Shown one piece after another: positions 50,161 to 59,028 of a DNA stretch of 64,000 nucleotides. Both the position numbers and the translations under genes were made by a program. Origin of the DNA: Streptomyces sp. NBC_00775 (GTDB lineage: Bacteria > Actinomycetota > Actinomycetes > Streptomycetales > Streptomycetaceae); assembly GCF_036347135.1 (NCBI RefSeq), contig NZ_CP108938.1:4960001-5024000 (forward strand), written 5' to 3'. Below the pieces are notes generated by a model. That model did not search any database. It was not told the origin of the DNA and was given only the letters and a program-made list of their open reading frames with translations. Position 1 is the first letter of the stretch. Every line of letters begins with the position of its first letter.

Positions 50161-51207
50161 TCAGGGGGCGATGTTCTTGTAGAACGGGGCGTCGTCCGGG
50201 CCGGTGTAGTCGGGGCGGTACCAGGCCGCCGGACGCAGGGAGTCGGGAACGGCGTCGGCCACGCCGAGCACCGAGGAGAACAGGGCCATCCGCATCGGGA
50301 TTCCGGCGTCGGTCTGCCGGAAGACCGCGAGCCGGGGGTCGTCGTTGAGGTCCGTCGCCAGGTCGTTGGAGCCCGGGCGGCCGTCCCTCGGCAGGGGGTG
50401 CATGATCACCGCGTCCTCCCGGCACACCCGGCTGACCAGTGCCTTGTCGATGCGGAAGGCGTCGCTGTACGGCATCGGCCGGTCCGCGAAGCGTTCGGTC
50501 TGCAGGCGGGTCGCGTACACCAGGTCGGCGTCCTTGAGGCCGATCTCCGGCTGGTCGCTCAACTCGACCGTGTGGCCCCGGCTCTCGGCCAGCTCCAGCA
50601 GGTGGACGGGCATCCCGAGGGGCTCGGGGGCGACACAGACGATGGTGAGGTCCTCGTACAGGGTGACCAGCCGCATCAGCGAGTGCACCGTACGGCCGTG
50701 CCGCAGGTCGCCGACCAGGGCGATCCGGCGGCCGTCCAGGGTGCCCCCGGTACGGGTGAACTCCCGGTGCAGGGCGAACATGTCGAGCAGGGCCTGCGTC
50801 GGGTGCTCGCCGGCTCCGTTGCCGCCGTTGATCACCGGTATGTTCGTGGCCGCCGCGAACTCGTGAACGGCGGCCTCCTCGGGGTGCCTGATCACGATGA
50901 TGTCGCAGTATCCGCTGACCACACGGCTGGTGTCGGCCAGCGACTCGCCCTTGGCGATGGACATGATCTCGGCGCCGGTCGTGGTGGTCACCCCGCCGCC
51001 CAGGCGCATGAACGCGGCCTCGCAGCTGAGCCTGGTACGGGTGCTCGCCTCGAAGAAGAGACTGGCCATCACCGCGCCTTCGAGGATCCGGGTCACCTGC
51101 CGGCCCCGGGCCACCGGTGTCAGCACGTCCGCCAGTTCGAAGAGCCGCTCCAGTTCGTCCCTGTCGAAGAGATCGCTGGAGAGGATGTGCTTTCCGGTGA
51201 GTGACAT
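50161..51207 (-). CDS. Aspartate carbamoyltransferase-family protein, stand-alone copy
   Basis: 348 residues from ATG 51207 (MSLTGKHILSSDLF). Carbamoyl-phosphate motif FFEASTRTRLS (52-62), KGESLADT (Lys86 region), NGGNGAGEHPTQALLDMF (127-144), RLQTERF and HPLPRDGRPG match aspartate transcarbamoylase better than ornithine transcarbamoylase. It carries about 30 extra C-terminal residues (AAWYRPDYTGPDDAPFYKN). It is not with pyrR/pyrC/carAB genes. It could be a second ATCase serving a specialised pathway, since Streptomyces has its usual pyrB in the pyr operon. Confidence 0.88.
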   Translation of the reverse strand: MSLTGKHILSSDLFDRDELERLFELADVLTPVARGRQVTRILEGAVMASLFFEASTRTRLSCEAAFMRLGGGVTTTTGAEIMSIAKGESLADTSRVVSGYCDIIVIRHPEEAAVHEFAAATNIPVINGGNGAGEHPTQALLDMFALHREFTRTGGTLDGRRIALVGDLRHGRTVHSLMRLVTLYEDLTIVCVAPEPLGMPVHLLELAESRGHTVELSDQPEIGLKDADLVYATRLQTERFADRPMPYSDAFRIDKALVSRVCREDAVIMHPLPRDGRPGSNDLATDLNDDPRLAVFRQTDAGIPMRMALFSSVLGVADAVPDSLRPAAWYRPDYTGPDDAPFYKNIAP

Positions 51208-51465
51208 GGCGGATCTGGCTTCCTTTGGGTGTTCAGCAGTGACCGGCCTCCGCATTCGGGGCGCCGACAGTGTACGGGGCATGCGTTTTACCGGAGATAT
51301 CGGGTTCCGCCCCGCCGCGGGAAACAACGGGGCGGACATTCGGTGGAATTACGTCGGACTCCGCGGCCGGCGAGCGCCACCAACTCCCACCCACGAAACA
51401 TTCCGCTGGTGCACTCTCCTGGCGACCATCGTTGCCGGGTCCGTGCCGAGGCACCGGCCCTGCGT

Positions 51466-52305
51466 TCAGGAGGTCGCCGGTACCCCGTCCACGAGCTCCG
51501 CGGGACCGGTCCCGGCAGCCGCCAGCACGGCGAGCGACTGCCGCAGTTGCCCCCACGACACGGGAGGAAGCAGCGCCTCGGCCTCCTCCGGCGAGCACAT
51601 CCGCCACTCCGCCAACTCCGCCTCCTGAAGCCGGACCTCCGCCAGGTCCCCGTCCTCCAGCGCCCCGCCGTCGAAGACATGCACCATCCGGGGCCGGCCC
51701 TCCCTTCGGTTCACCCAGTCCACGCTCAGCAGCCGTCCGGGAGTACACCGCAGGCCGGTCTCCTCCCGGATCTCGCGGACGGCCGCCTGGCGGGGTGTCT
51801 CCCTCCCGGCCTCGACGGTGCCGCCGGGCAGCCCCCAGTGCCGTTCGTCGCGCCTCGGCTGATACCGCACCAGCAGGATCCGTCCACGGCTGTCGGTGAA
51901 GAGCACCCTGGCCTTGGCCACCGCCCCAGGAAGCGCCGCCGGCGCGAGCGGCACGGGCGGCGCGGACGGCACCAGGACCAGGCGGAACTCGTTGCCCTCG
52001 GGGTCCCGCATGGGCTGGAACGAGTCCTGCTCCTCAGCGGCCGGCAGGGGCAGGGTGGCGGCGCCGAGCTCACCGGCCCGAGCGCGGGTGGCCTCGATGT
52101 CCGCCACCGCGATCTCGAAGGGGCGGCAGTCCCCTCCCGCCCCGCCCTCCGATACCGGCTGGAAGGCGAGTTGAGGAAACCCCGGCGCCCCGACGTGGAC
52201 CGCTCCGCGATCCCGCGCGACCGCCGTGCCGCCCAGCAGGGATGCCCAGAACCGGGCCAGGGCCTGCGGGTCATGGGCGTCGAGGACTATCTGGTGCAGG
52301 TACAT
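51466..52305 (-). CDS. VOC (glyoxalase-like) domain fused to Nudix hydrolase
   Basis: 279 residues. Residues 1-115 form a VOC module ([20 protein letters not shown] ... [13 protein letters not shown]). Residues ~130-279 form a Nudix domain with [13 protein letters not shown] and [10 protein letters not shown] completing the Nudix box. The linker is Ala/Pro-rich. VOC modules often bind small hydrophobic or metal-bound ligands. The combination suggests a regulated or substrate-delivering Nudix enzyme, with function unknown. It follows ATCase upstream on the same strand with a 258-bp gap. Confidence 0.88.
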   Translation of the reverse strand: MYLHQIVLDAHDPQALARFWASLLGGTAVARDRGAVHVGAPGFPQLAFQPVSEGGAGGDCRPFEIAVADIEATRARAGELGAATLPLPAAEEQDSFQPMRDPEGNEFRLVLVPSAPPVPLAPAALPGAVAKARVLFTDSRGRILLVRYQPRRDERHWGLPGGTVEAGRETPRQAAVREIREETGLRCTPGRLLSVDWVNRREGRPRMVHVFDGGALEDGDLAEVRLQEAELAEWRMCSPEEAEALLPPVSWGQLRQSLAVLAAAGTGPAELVDGVPATS

Positions 52306-52355
52306 GCGGGGAGCGTAGCCATAGCCTCTGACCGTCCCTGGGGGCCCAAAGGACT

Positions 52356-52375
52356 GCGCAGTTCCCCGCGCCCCT
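52356..52375. repeat. Dispersed repeat core, copy R3 (single arm)
   Basis: GCGCAGTTCCCCGCGCCCCT, the 20-bp core found in both orientations in R1, R2 and R4, here present as one arm only. It lies in the divergent gap between the VOC-Nudix gene and the RCK-domain gene. Confidence 0.85.
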
Positions 52376-52587
52376 ATTTAGGCGATGCCCGCGGAGGACA
52401 CCCGGCCGCGGCTCGGGCCCGGCTATCCGGCGCGGCCGGCCGAACGGGCCGAGGTGCGGGAGCGGTTCGGGGAGTAAGGCATTCCTGGGGCCCGACGCCC
52501 GGCGATTCGTGTCCGTACGTGGGCACTTGGCACTGGCCGGCCCGCCCCTGTGGAACCACCCGTCCCAGTACGGCAGTCTTCTCTCCC

Positions 52588-54564
52588 GTGGGGAACCCGG
52601 GGAACCTTCCGTCTCAGAGCGCGTCCGCCGACGCCGCCGCGCACATGATGGTGGCCGGGGACGACGCCCTGGCACACCGGCTGGCCGCCGAACTGCGCGG
52701 AGTGTACGGCGAGCAGGTCACCCTCGTCGTGCCGCCCGCCCAGCGGAGCGTGCGCCCACCGGTGGTGGGGCGGGCGCGGGCCACGGCCTTGTTCGACCGG
52801 GTGTCCGCTGCGGTGAACCGGGCTTCCGGGAACGGCGACTCGGGAGTCACCCGGACCGAACCCCCGCGCTCCGACCGTGTGTTGGAGGCCGCCGAACTCA
52901 CCGAGGCCGTGTTCGCCGATGCGGGCGTCGAGCGGGCCGCCGCGCTGGCGCTCGTGTACGACGACGACGAGACCAACATCCGCGCCGCCCTCACCGCCCG
53001 GCGGCTCAACCCCCGGATCCGGCTGGTCCTGCGGCTCTACAACCGGCGCCTCGGGCAGCACATCGAGGCGCTCCTCGACCAGGCCTCGGCGCTGGCCGCG
53101 GCGGGTGCCGTAGCGGGAGCCGGTGCCGCGGGAAGCGACGATGCCGGTGACGGCGAGGCGTTCGACGCGTCCACCACCGTGCTGTCCGACGCCGACACCG
53201 CCGCGCCCGCGCTGGCCGCGACCGCCGTGGCCGGCACCAGCAAGGTCGTCCAGACGGACGGGCTGATGCTGCGCGCGGTGGAGCGGCCGCCGCCCGGTCC
53301 CGGGGAGGTCGCCGATCCGGGGCTGTGCACGCTGGCGCTGCTGTCCGCCACGACCAACGATCCCGCCGGCGCCGACGGGTCCGAGAGCAGTGGAGCGCAC
53401 GGACCCCAACTCCTGCCCGACGAAAGGGCGGTGGCCGCCGCCACCGGGCGCGGGACCGTCGTACTGGAGAACGTCTCGTACTCAGGACCCGCGCTGTCCG
53501 CCGGGCGCAGCATCATGCCGTTCGGGTCGTTGCTGTCGCGGCGGCTACGGTGGTCGTTCGCCGGGCTGGTGGGGTGTGTGGTCGGCCTCGCCGTCGCGTC
53601 GATGATGGTCACCAGGGAGACCCCGCTGCACGCGACCTATCTGACGCTGCTCGATCTCTTCGCCATCAACGACCCCGCCATCGGGCAGCCCCTCGGGCGG
53701 CAGATCCTCCAGCTCTTCTCCGGGCTGGTCGGGTTGCTGCTGCTGCCCGTGCTGCTGGCCGCCGTGCTGGAGGCGCTCGGTACGTTCCGCAGCGGGTCCG
53801 CGTTGCGGAAGCCGCCGCGTGGGCTGTCCGGGCATGTGGTGCTGCTCGGGGTCGGCAAGATCGGCACGCGGGTGCTGGCGCGGCTGCGGGAGCTGCACAT
53901 TCCCGTGGTGTGCGTCGAGGCCGATCCTGAGGCACGGGGGCTGGCGCTGGCGCGGCGGCTTCGGGTGCCGGTGGTGCTGGGGGATGTGACGCAGGAGGGC
54001 GTGCTGGAGGCCGCCAAGATTCATCGGGCGCATGCGCTGCTGGCGTTGACCAGCGCGGACACCATGAATCTGGAGGCCGCGTTGTACGCGCGGACCGTGC
54101 GGCCCGATCTGCGGGTGGTGCTGCGGTTGTACGACGACGACTTCGCGACCGCCGTGTACCGCACCCTGCGTGCCGCGTATCCCGATGCGCTCACCCGGAG
54201 TCGGAGTGTGTCGCATCTGACCGCGCCCGCGTTTGCCGGGGCCATGATGGGGCGGCAGATTCTCGGGGCGATTCCTGTGGAGCGACGGGTGCTGCTCTTC
54301 GCTGCCGTGGATGTGGGTGGGCATGCGCAGTTGGAGGGGCGCACGGTGGGTGAGGCGTTTCGGGCGGGGGCGTGGCGGGTGCTCGCCCTCGACACCCAAC
54401 GCCAGGCCTCCGGCCCGGTGTCCGCCGAGCGGGCCTCGGGGCTGGTGTGGTCCCTTCCCTCCACGTATGTGCTTCGCGCCGAGGACCGGGTGGTGCTGGC
54501 GGCGACCCGGCGGGGGCTGGCGGAGCTGTTGGGACGACGGCCTCGGGAGCGGGCCGGAACGTAG
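52588..54564 (+). CDS. Ion-channel-type membrane protein with two RCK/TrkA-N domains (CASTOR/POLLUX-like)
   Basis: 658 residues from GTG 52588 (VGNPGNLPSQSASAD); the frame is open far upstream without coding character. An N-terminal Rossmann/RCK unit (MMVAGDDALAHRLAAELRG; VLRLYNRRLGQHIEAL) is followed by a membrane region (about residues 310-395: FAGLVGCVVGLAVASMM, ILQLFSGLVGLLLLPVLL) and a second RCK unit (VVLLGVGKIGTRVLARLREL; VLGDVTQEGVLEAAK). No TVGYG-type filter is seen in the loop (TLLDLFAINDPAIG). Probably a gated cation channel regulated by NAD(H) or ions. Confidence 0.85.
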   Translation: MGNPGNLPSQSASADAAAHMMVAGDDALAHRLAAELRGVYGEQVTLVVPPAQRSVRPPVVGRARATALFDRVSAAVNRASGNGDSGVTRTEPPRSDRVLEAAELTEAVFADAGVERAAALALVYDDDETNIRAALTARRLNPRIRLVLRLYNRRLGQHIEALLDQASALAAAGAVAGAGAAGSDDAGDGEAFDASTTVLSDADTAAPALAATAVAGTSKVVQTDGLMLRAVERPPPGPGEVADPGLCTLALLSATTNDPAGADGSESSGAHGPQLLPDERAVAAATGRGTVVLENVSYSGPALSAGRSIMPFGSLLSRRLRWSFAGLVGCVVGLAVASMMVTRETPLHATYLTLLDLFAINDPAIGQPLGRQILQLFSGLVGLLLLPVLLAAVLEALGTFRSGSALRKPPRGLSGHVVLLGVGKIGTRVLARLRELHIPVVCVEADPEARGLALARRLRVPVVLGDVTQEGVLEAAKIHRAHALLALTSADTMNLEAALYARTVRPDLRVVLRLYDDDFATAVYRTLRAAYPDALTRSRSVSHLTAPAFAGAMMGRQILGAIPVERRVLLFAAVDVGGHAQLEGRTVGEAFRAGAWRVLALDTQRQASGPVSAERASGLVWSLPSTYVLRAEDRVVLAATRRGLAELLGRRPRERAGT

Positions 54565-54583
54565 GGTGCGGGTGGGCGGTTTT

Positions 54584-54738
54584 CGCCCCCGCCGCCCCTA
54601 CCCGTCCCATCCCATACCTGGGGGCTGCGCCCCCAGACCCCCGCCAAAAGATTGCGCAGTTCCCCGCGCCCCTTAAAGACGGGGTGGTTCGTCGGCTGCG
54701 GGTGGGTGGGGGTTGCTCGCGCAGTTCCCCGCGCCCCT
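54584..54738. repeat. Dispersed palindromic repeat, copy R4, between convergent genes
   Basis: Contains the CTACCCGTCCCATCCC module, an IR CTGGGGGC-TGC-GCCCCCAG (54619-54636), and two direct copies of GCGCAGTTCCCCGCGCCCCT (54654-54673 and 54719-54738) separated by the GTTCGTCGGCTGCGGGTGGG module. It ends 9 bp before the stop of the S9 peptidase gene and so can terminate both neighbours. Confidence 0.88.
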
Positions 54739-54747
54739 AAGGCCTGG

Positions 54748-56589
54748 TCACAGCTGTAGGTGCCTGTTGGCGAAGTCGAGTTCCAGGCGGACCTGCTTGA
54801 TGCGTTCGTCGACGACGAGGGAACCGTGGCCCGCGTCGTAGCGATAGACCTCGTGGACGGCGTCGCGGGCGGTGAGGCGGTCGACGTAGTTGTCGATCTG
54901 GCGGATGGGGCAACGGGGGTCGTTGACACCCGCCGAGATGTAGACGGGAGACTTGACCGCGTCGACGTAGGTGAGAGGGGACGACGCCGAGAAGCGCTCG
55001 GGGACCTCCTCCGGGGTGCCGCCGAGGAGCGTACGGTCCATCGCCTTCAGGGCCTCCATCTCGTCGTGGTACGCCGTGACGTAGTCGGCGACCGGAACGG
55101 CGGCGATACCAAGGGTCCACGCGTCGGGCTGCGTACCCAGGCCGAGAAGCGTGAGGTAACCGCCCCAGGAACCGCCGGTGAGGATCAGCCGGTCGGGGTC
55201 GGCCAGCCCGGACGTCACCGCCCATTCACGGACCGCCGCGATGTCCTCCAGCTCGATCAGGCCGACGCGGTGCTTGAGCGCGTCCGTCCACTCACGGCCG
55301 TACCCCGTCGAGCCCCGGTAGTTGACCCGGACCACCGCGTAGCCGTGGTCCACCCAGGCCGCCGGGCCCGCCGCGAACGAGTCGCTGTCGTGCCAGGTCG
55401 GGCCGCCGTGGATGTCGAAGACGGTGGGGAGGGGAGTCGTCGCGCCCGCCGGCTTCTGGACCAGGGCGTGGATGCGGCCGCCCGGGCCCTCGACCCAGAC
55501 GTCCTCCACGGGAACCGAGCCCGGGGACTTCAGGCCGGGGGGATCGAGGACGATCTCGCCGGTCGTCGAGCGGACCGCGGACGGCTCGGCGGCCGACGAC
55601 CACAGGTACTCCACCGTGCCGTCCGGGCGGGCCGTCGCCCCGGACACCGTGCCGGGCGGTGTCTCCACCTTGACCAGCTCGCGGGACGCGATGTCGTAGC
55701 GCCACAGGTCGCTGCGGGCCTCGAAGCTGTGGGCGATGAGGAGGGCCGAACCGTCGGGATACCACTCGGCCGCCACGTCACCCGGCAGGTCCAGCGCCAG
55801 GTCCGTCTCCTCGCCCGACACGACGTCCCACACCAGCGGCTCCCAGCGGCCGCGTCGCTGGTGCCCGATGAGCAGCCGGGTGTCCCCGTCGACCGGGGCG
55901 AAGCCCAGCACCTCCAGGCCCAGCTCGACCGTGCCGCCCTTGGAGTCGTCGAGCTCCGCGACCGTCGAACCGTCCAGGCGCAGCACCCGCAGCGCCGAGT
56001 GCATCGCGTCGCCGTGCTCGGTGTGCTCGATCGCGATCAGCGAGCCGTCGTGCGAGAGGTCGCCGACCCCGGCCGACTCCCGGTGCCGGTAGATCTCCAC
56101 GGGGGCCTCGCCGGTCCGGGCCACATGGATCGTCGAGCCGTCGTCGTCCGTCGAGCGGCCCACCACCGCCGTACGCCCGTCACGTCCGATGGCCAGCCCG
56201 GAGGGGTAGGAGGGTTCGAGACCGGCGACCGCCGGCTCGTCGGCGCTGTCCCCGTCCCCCTTCCTCTCCGCCTCCCCGGAGAATCGCTGGCGGCGCCAGA
56301 TGCCGAACTCGTCGCCGTCCTTGTCGTCGAACCACCAGATCCACGCGCCGTCGGGCGAGAGCACCCCGTCCGTCGTGCCGTTCGCCCGGTGTGTGACCTG
56401 GCGCTGCTCGCCCGTCGCGCGGTCCCACGCGTACAGCTCGTACGTCCCTGTCGCGTTCGAGACGAACAGGGAGCGGTGCGGGGCGTCCTCCGCCCAGTCA
56501 GGCAGCGACACCCGCGGCGCGCGGAAGCGCTTCTCCCAGTCGGGCATGACAGCCTGCTGCTGCTCGATGGACCTGTTGCTCTCAGTCAT
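54748..56589 (-). CDS. S9-family prolyl-oligopeptidase-like serine peptidase
   Basis: 613 residues from ATG 56589 (MTESNRSIEQQ). The N-terminal beta-propeller has WDF/TolB-like blades (VLSPDGAWIWWFDDKDGDE, DLSHDGSLIAIEH). The C-terminal alpha/beta hydrolase holds DIHGGPTWHDSDSF (oxyanion region), nucleophile TGGSWGGYLTLL, YISAGVNDPRCP (Asp) and DAGHGSLV (His). The triad is complete. It cleaves short peptides or acyl-peptides in the cytoplasm (no signal peptide). CACTAT 6 nt upstream is a possible leaderless -10. Divergent from the methyltransferase gene. Confidence 0.93.
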   Translation of the reverse strand: MTESNRSIEQQQAVMPDWEKRFRAPRVSLPDWAEDAPHRSLFVSNATGTYELYAWDRATGEQRQVTHRANGTTDGVLSPDGAWIWWFDDKDGDEFGIWRRQRFSGEAERKGDGDSADEPAVAGLEPSYPSGLAIGRDGRTAVVGRSTDDDGSTIHVARTGEAPVEIYRHRESAGVGDLSHDGSLIAIEHTEHGDAMHSALRVLRLDGSTVAELDDSKGGTVELGLEVLGFAPVDGDTRLLIGHQRRGRWEPLVWDVVSGEETDLALDLPGDVAAEWYPDGSALLIAHSFEARSDLWRYDIASRELVKVETPPGTVSGATARPDGTVEYLWSSAAEPSAVRSTTGEIVLDPPGLKSPGSVPVEDVWVEGPGGRIHALVQKPAGATTPLPTVFDIHGGPTWHDSDSFAAGPAAWVDHGYAVVRVNYRGSTGYGREWTDALKHRVGLIELEDIAAVREWAVTSGLADPDRLILTGGSWGGYLTLLGLGTQPDAWTLGIAAVPVADYVTAYHDEMEALKAMDRTLLGGTPEEVPERFSASSPLTYVDAVKSPVYISAGVNDPRCPIRQIDNYVDRLTARDAVHEVYRYDAGHGSLVVDERIKQVRLELDFANRHLQL

Positions 56590-56640
56590 GGCCCCATAGT
56601 GCCTGGCCCGCCCGACAATTCGCTGGCGAGGTCCCCAGCC

Positions 56641-56649
56641 TGTGGATAA
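56641..56649 (-). promoter_or_regulatory. DnaA-box-like site (TTATCCACA on minus strand)
   Basis: Exact match to TTATCCACA, the general bacterial DnaA-box consensus, in the 70-bp divergent gap. It lies 11 bp before the methyltransferase ATG, where bound protein would block initiation. Confidence 0.4.
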
Positions 56650-56659
56650 CTTCGCGCCC

Positions 56660-57484
56660 ATGTACTCACCGACACCCGCCGACTGGCACGAGGCCAACCG
56701 CGCTCACTGGGATGAACGCGTCCCTCTGCACGTCGCCAGCGACTTCTACGACCTCGACGCCTTCCGCGCGGGCAAGGACGCCCTGCGCGACTTCGAACGC
56801 GCGGAGGTCGGGGACGTGACAGGACGGTCCCTTCTCCATCTGCAGTGCCATATAGGCGTCGACACCCTGTCGTGGGCACGGCACGGAGCCTCCCGCGTCG
56901 TCGGCCTCGACTTCTCCGAACCGGCCGTCGACGTGGCCCGCGATCTCGCCGCCGAGCTGGGCTTCACCGCCGACCGCGCGGCCTTCGTCGCCGCCGACGT
57001 GTACGACGCACGGGAAGCCGTACCGGACACGTCGTACGACATCGTCTATACGGGCGTGGGCGCGCTGTGCTGGCTGCCCGACCTCCGGCGCTGGGCCGAG
57101 ACCGTCACCGCGCTCCTGTCCCCCGGCGGCTTCCTCTATCTCGCCGAGTTCCATCCGCTCACCGACATCCTCGACGACGAGACCGGCTCGCGGATCATCA
57201 ACGACTACTTCACCCGGGACGCCTGGATCAACGAGCTGTCGGGCACGTACGCCGATCTGGACGCCACCACCACCAACAACCGCAGCGTGGAGTGGCAGCA
57301 CCCGCTCGGCGAGGTGGTCTCCGCGCTCGCCGCCGCGGGACTGCGCATCGAGTTCCTGCACGAGCACGACGTCTCGCTGTTCCCGCGGTTCGGCTCGTTC
57401 GAGGTGCGTGACGGGTACCACCGCTTCCCGGCGGACCGGCCGCGCATCCCGCTCATGTACTCGCTGAAGGCGAGCAAGGCCTGA
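56660..57484 (+). CDS. Class I SAM-dependent methyltransferase
   Basis: 274 residues from ATG 56660 (MYSPTPADWHEANR); GTG 56642 is in frame. SAM motif I LLHLQCHIGVDTLSWARHG (about 59-77), VVGLDFSEPAVDVARDLA (acidic loop), VAADVYDAREAVPD, and YDIVYTGVGALCWLPDL. The pattern fits small-molecule methyltransferases. Followed 66 bp later by the SnoaL-like gene. Confidence 0.9.
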   Translation: MYSPTPADWHEANRAHWDERVPLHVASDFYDLDAFRAGKDALRDFERAEVGDVTGRSLLHLQCHIGVDTLSWARHGASRVVGLDFSEPAVDVARDLAAELGFTADRAAFVAADVYDAREAVPDTSYDIVYTGVGALCWLPDLRRWAETVTALLSPGGFLYLAEFHPLTDILDDETGSRIINDYFTRDAWINELSGTYADLDATTTNNRSVEWQHPLGEVVSALAAAGLRIEFLHEHDVSLFPRFGSFEVRDGYHRFPADRPRIPLMYSLKASKA

Positions 57485-57550
57485 CATCGACTTCAGGGTG
57501 TTTGTGCAGGTCAGAGGCGATTGTCAGTGGCCGGGTGCAGACTCTTCCGC

Positions 57551-57925
57551 ATGACCGATCTGTGCAGGACAGTCGAGAGCTACTGGGCCACCGCCGACGC
57601 CCGGGACTGGACCGCGTTCGCGGACACGCTGGCCGACGGCGTCGTCTACTCCCTGCCGCAGACGCGCGAGCGCATCAGCGGCAGGGAGAAGTACGTCGAG
57701 TTCAACCGCGAGTATCCGGGCGACTGGCACGTCAGGATCGAGCGGGTCATAGCCGAGCCCGGCCAGGCCGTCACCTGGACCCACTTCACCGTGGGCCTGG
57801 AGGAGATGCACGCGATCACGTTCTTCACGGCGGACGAGCAGGGGCGCATCGCCACGGTGACGGACTTCTGGCCGGAGCCGTACGAGCCCCCGGCGGGCCG
57901 GGATCACCTGACCGAGCGGTACTGA
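57551..57925 (+). CDS. SnoaL/NTF2-like fold protein
   Basis: 124 residues from ATG 57551 (MTDLCRTVESYWA); CAGACT 7 nt upstream suggests a leaderless start. A single cone-shaped alpha+beta barrel with W-x-FADTLADGVVYSLPQTRE, FNREYPGDWHVRIERVIAEP and ITFFTADEQGRIATVTDFW. NTF2/SnoaL-like proteins include isomerases, cyclases and ligand-binding proteins. No decisive catalytic residues are recognisable, so function unknown. Confidence 0.85.
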   Translation: MTDLCRTVESYWATADARDWTAFADTLADGVVYSLPQTRERISGREKYVEFNREYPGDWHVRIERVIAEPGQAVTWTHFTVGLEEMHAITFFTADEQGRIATVTDFWPEPYEPPAGRDHLTERY

Positions 57926-57969
57926 CCCCGCGGCCCGGCCGCGCGCACGAGCCCCGTACCTTGGAAGGC

Positions 57970-58800
57970 GTGTACCGGTTCCTGCTGACGCCCCGCTGGT
58001 GGGGGATCAACGTCTTCGTGCTGTTGGCCATCCCCTTCTGCATCTTCATGGGGTCATGGCAGCTGGGACGGTTCGAGGACCGGGTGCAGGACCACCGGGC
58101 GGCGGACAAGCAGGCCATGGCGGCCAAGACGGAGGCGGCCCGTCCGCTCGCCGAGCTGCTGCCCGTGGACACGAACACCTCCGGCAAGCAGGCCACCGCG
58201 ACCGGCCGGTACGGCAAGCAGCTGCTCGTGCCCGACCGCGAGCTGGACGGCAAGCGCGGGTTCTATGTGCTGACGCTGCTGCGGGTCGACAGCGGCCAGG
58301 CACTGCCCGTCGTCCGGGGCTGGCTGCCCGGTGACGCGGACTCGGCGAAGGCGCCGGCCGCGCCCACCGGCGAGGTCACGGTGACGGGTGCGCTCCAGGC
58401 GTCCGAGAGCCCGGGGGCGAACGGCGTCAGTGCGGCCGGCGGTCTTCCCGAGGGGCAGACCGGCGCGATCAGCTCGGCGTCACTGGTGAACCTCGTGCCG
58501 TACAAGCCGTACGACGCGTGGATCACCCTCGAAAAGGCCGACAGCGGGATGAAGGCCGTACCCGCGACCGCCGCGCAGAACACCGGCCTGGACCTGAAGG
58601 CGTTCCAGAACCTCGGCTACACCGGCGAGTGGTTCGTCTTCGCGGGCTTCGTCGTCTTCATGTGGTTCCGGCTGCTGCGCCGCGAGGTGGAGTTCGCACG
58701 GGACACGGCACTCGGCCTGGCCCCGGCCGAGTCCGAGGAGCCGGCCGAGTCGCGGACCAAGGGCGAGAACGCCCCCGCGTCATCGTCGCCCACGACGTAG
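57970..58800 (+). CDS. SURF1-family cytochrome oxidase biogenesis protein
   Basis: 276 residues from GTG 57970 (VYRFLLTPRWWG); TACCTT lies 7 nt upstream (leaderless pattern). Two membrane helices flank an external domain: GINVFVLLAIPFCIFMGSWQ at the N-terminus and TGEWFVFAGFVVFMWFRLLR at the C-terminus. GSWQLGRFEDR after the first helix and PVVRGWLPGD in the middle are SURF1 signatures. It assists haem-copper oxidase assembly. The Pro/Glu-rich cytosolic tail is species-specific. Confidence 0.93.
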   Translation: MYRFLLTPRWWGINVFVLLAIPFCIFMGSWQLGRFEDRVQDHRAADKQAMAAKTEAARPLAELLPVDTNTSGKQATATGRYGKQLLVPDRELDGKRGFYVLTLLRVDSGQALPVVRGWLPGDADSAKAPAAPTGEVTVTGALQASESPGANGVSAAGGLPEGQTGAISSASLVNLVPYKPYDAWITLEKADSGMKAVPATAAQNTGLDLKAFQNLGYTGEWFVFAGFVVFMWFRLLRREVEFARDTALGLAPAESEEPAESRTKGENAPASSSPTT

Positions 58801-58915
58801 ACGCATCACCGCCGCCCACCGCCCAGCCGACACGCACCCGCACCCGGCGACGCACGACGGCCCCACCCACCCCCACCCGGTACGACGCCGCACCCGCGGT
58901 CGGCGACGCACCGAA

Positions 58916-59028
58916 GGGGCCGTGCCGGTACGTCCAGCCCGTCGCATACGGGGTTATGGGCAAGTTCATGCTGTGGCAGCAAGCAGTAATGCCCACCGGC
59001 GACGGGCTGGACGTACCGGCACGGCCCC
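58916..59028. repeat. 30-bp perfect inverted repeat with 53-nt structured loop
   Basis: Arms 58916-58945 (begins GGGGCCGTGCCGGTACGTCC) and 58999-59028 are complementary at all 30 positions. The loop contains TGGGCA (58957-58962 region) and TGCCCA that can extend the structure. Just outside the arms the 10-mer CGACGCACCG occurs on both sides (58904-58913 and 59037-59046) as a direct repeat. It lies between convergent genes. It could be an oversized terminator, a structured RNA, or a MITE-like element. Confidence 0.9.

Noticed and set aside
51229..52587. Upstream extension of the RCK-domain gene by 453 codons
   Set aside because: The extension overlaps the VOC-Nudix gene on the opposite strand, is low in coding character, and lacks conserved motifs.
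54191..54610. Small ORFs beginning MGRVGAAGA at several places
   Set aside because: They are translations of the dispersed palindromic repeat modules, not genes.
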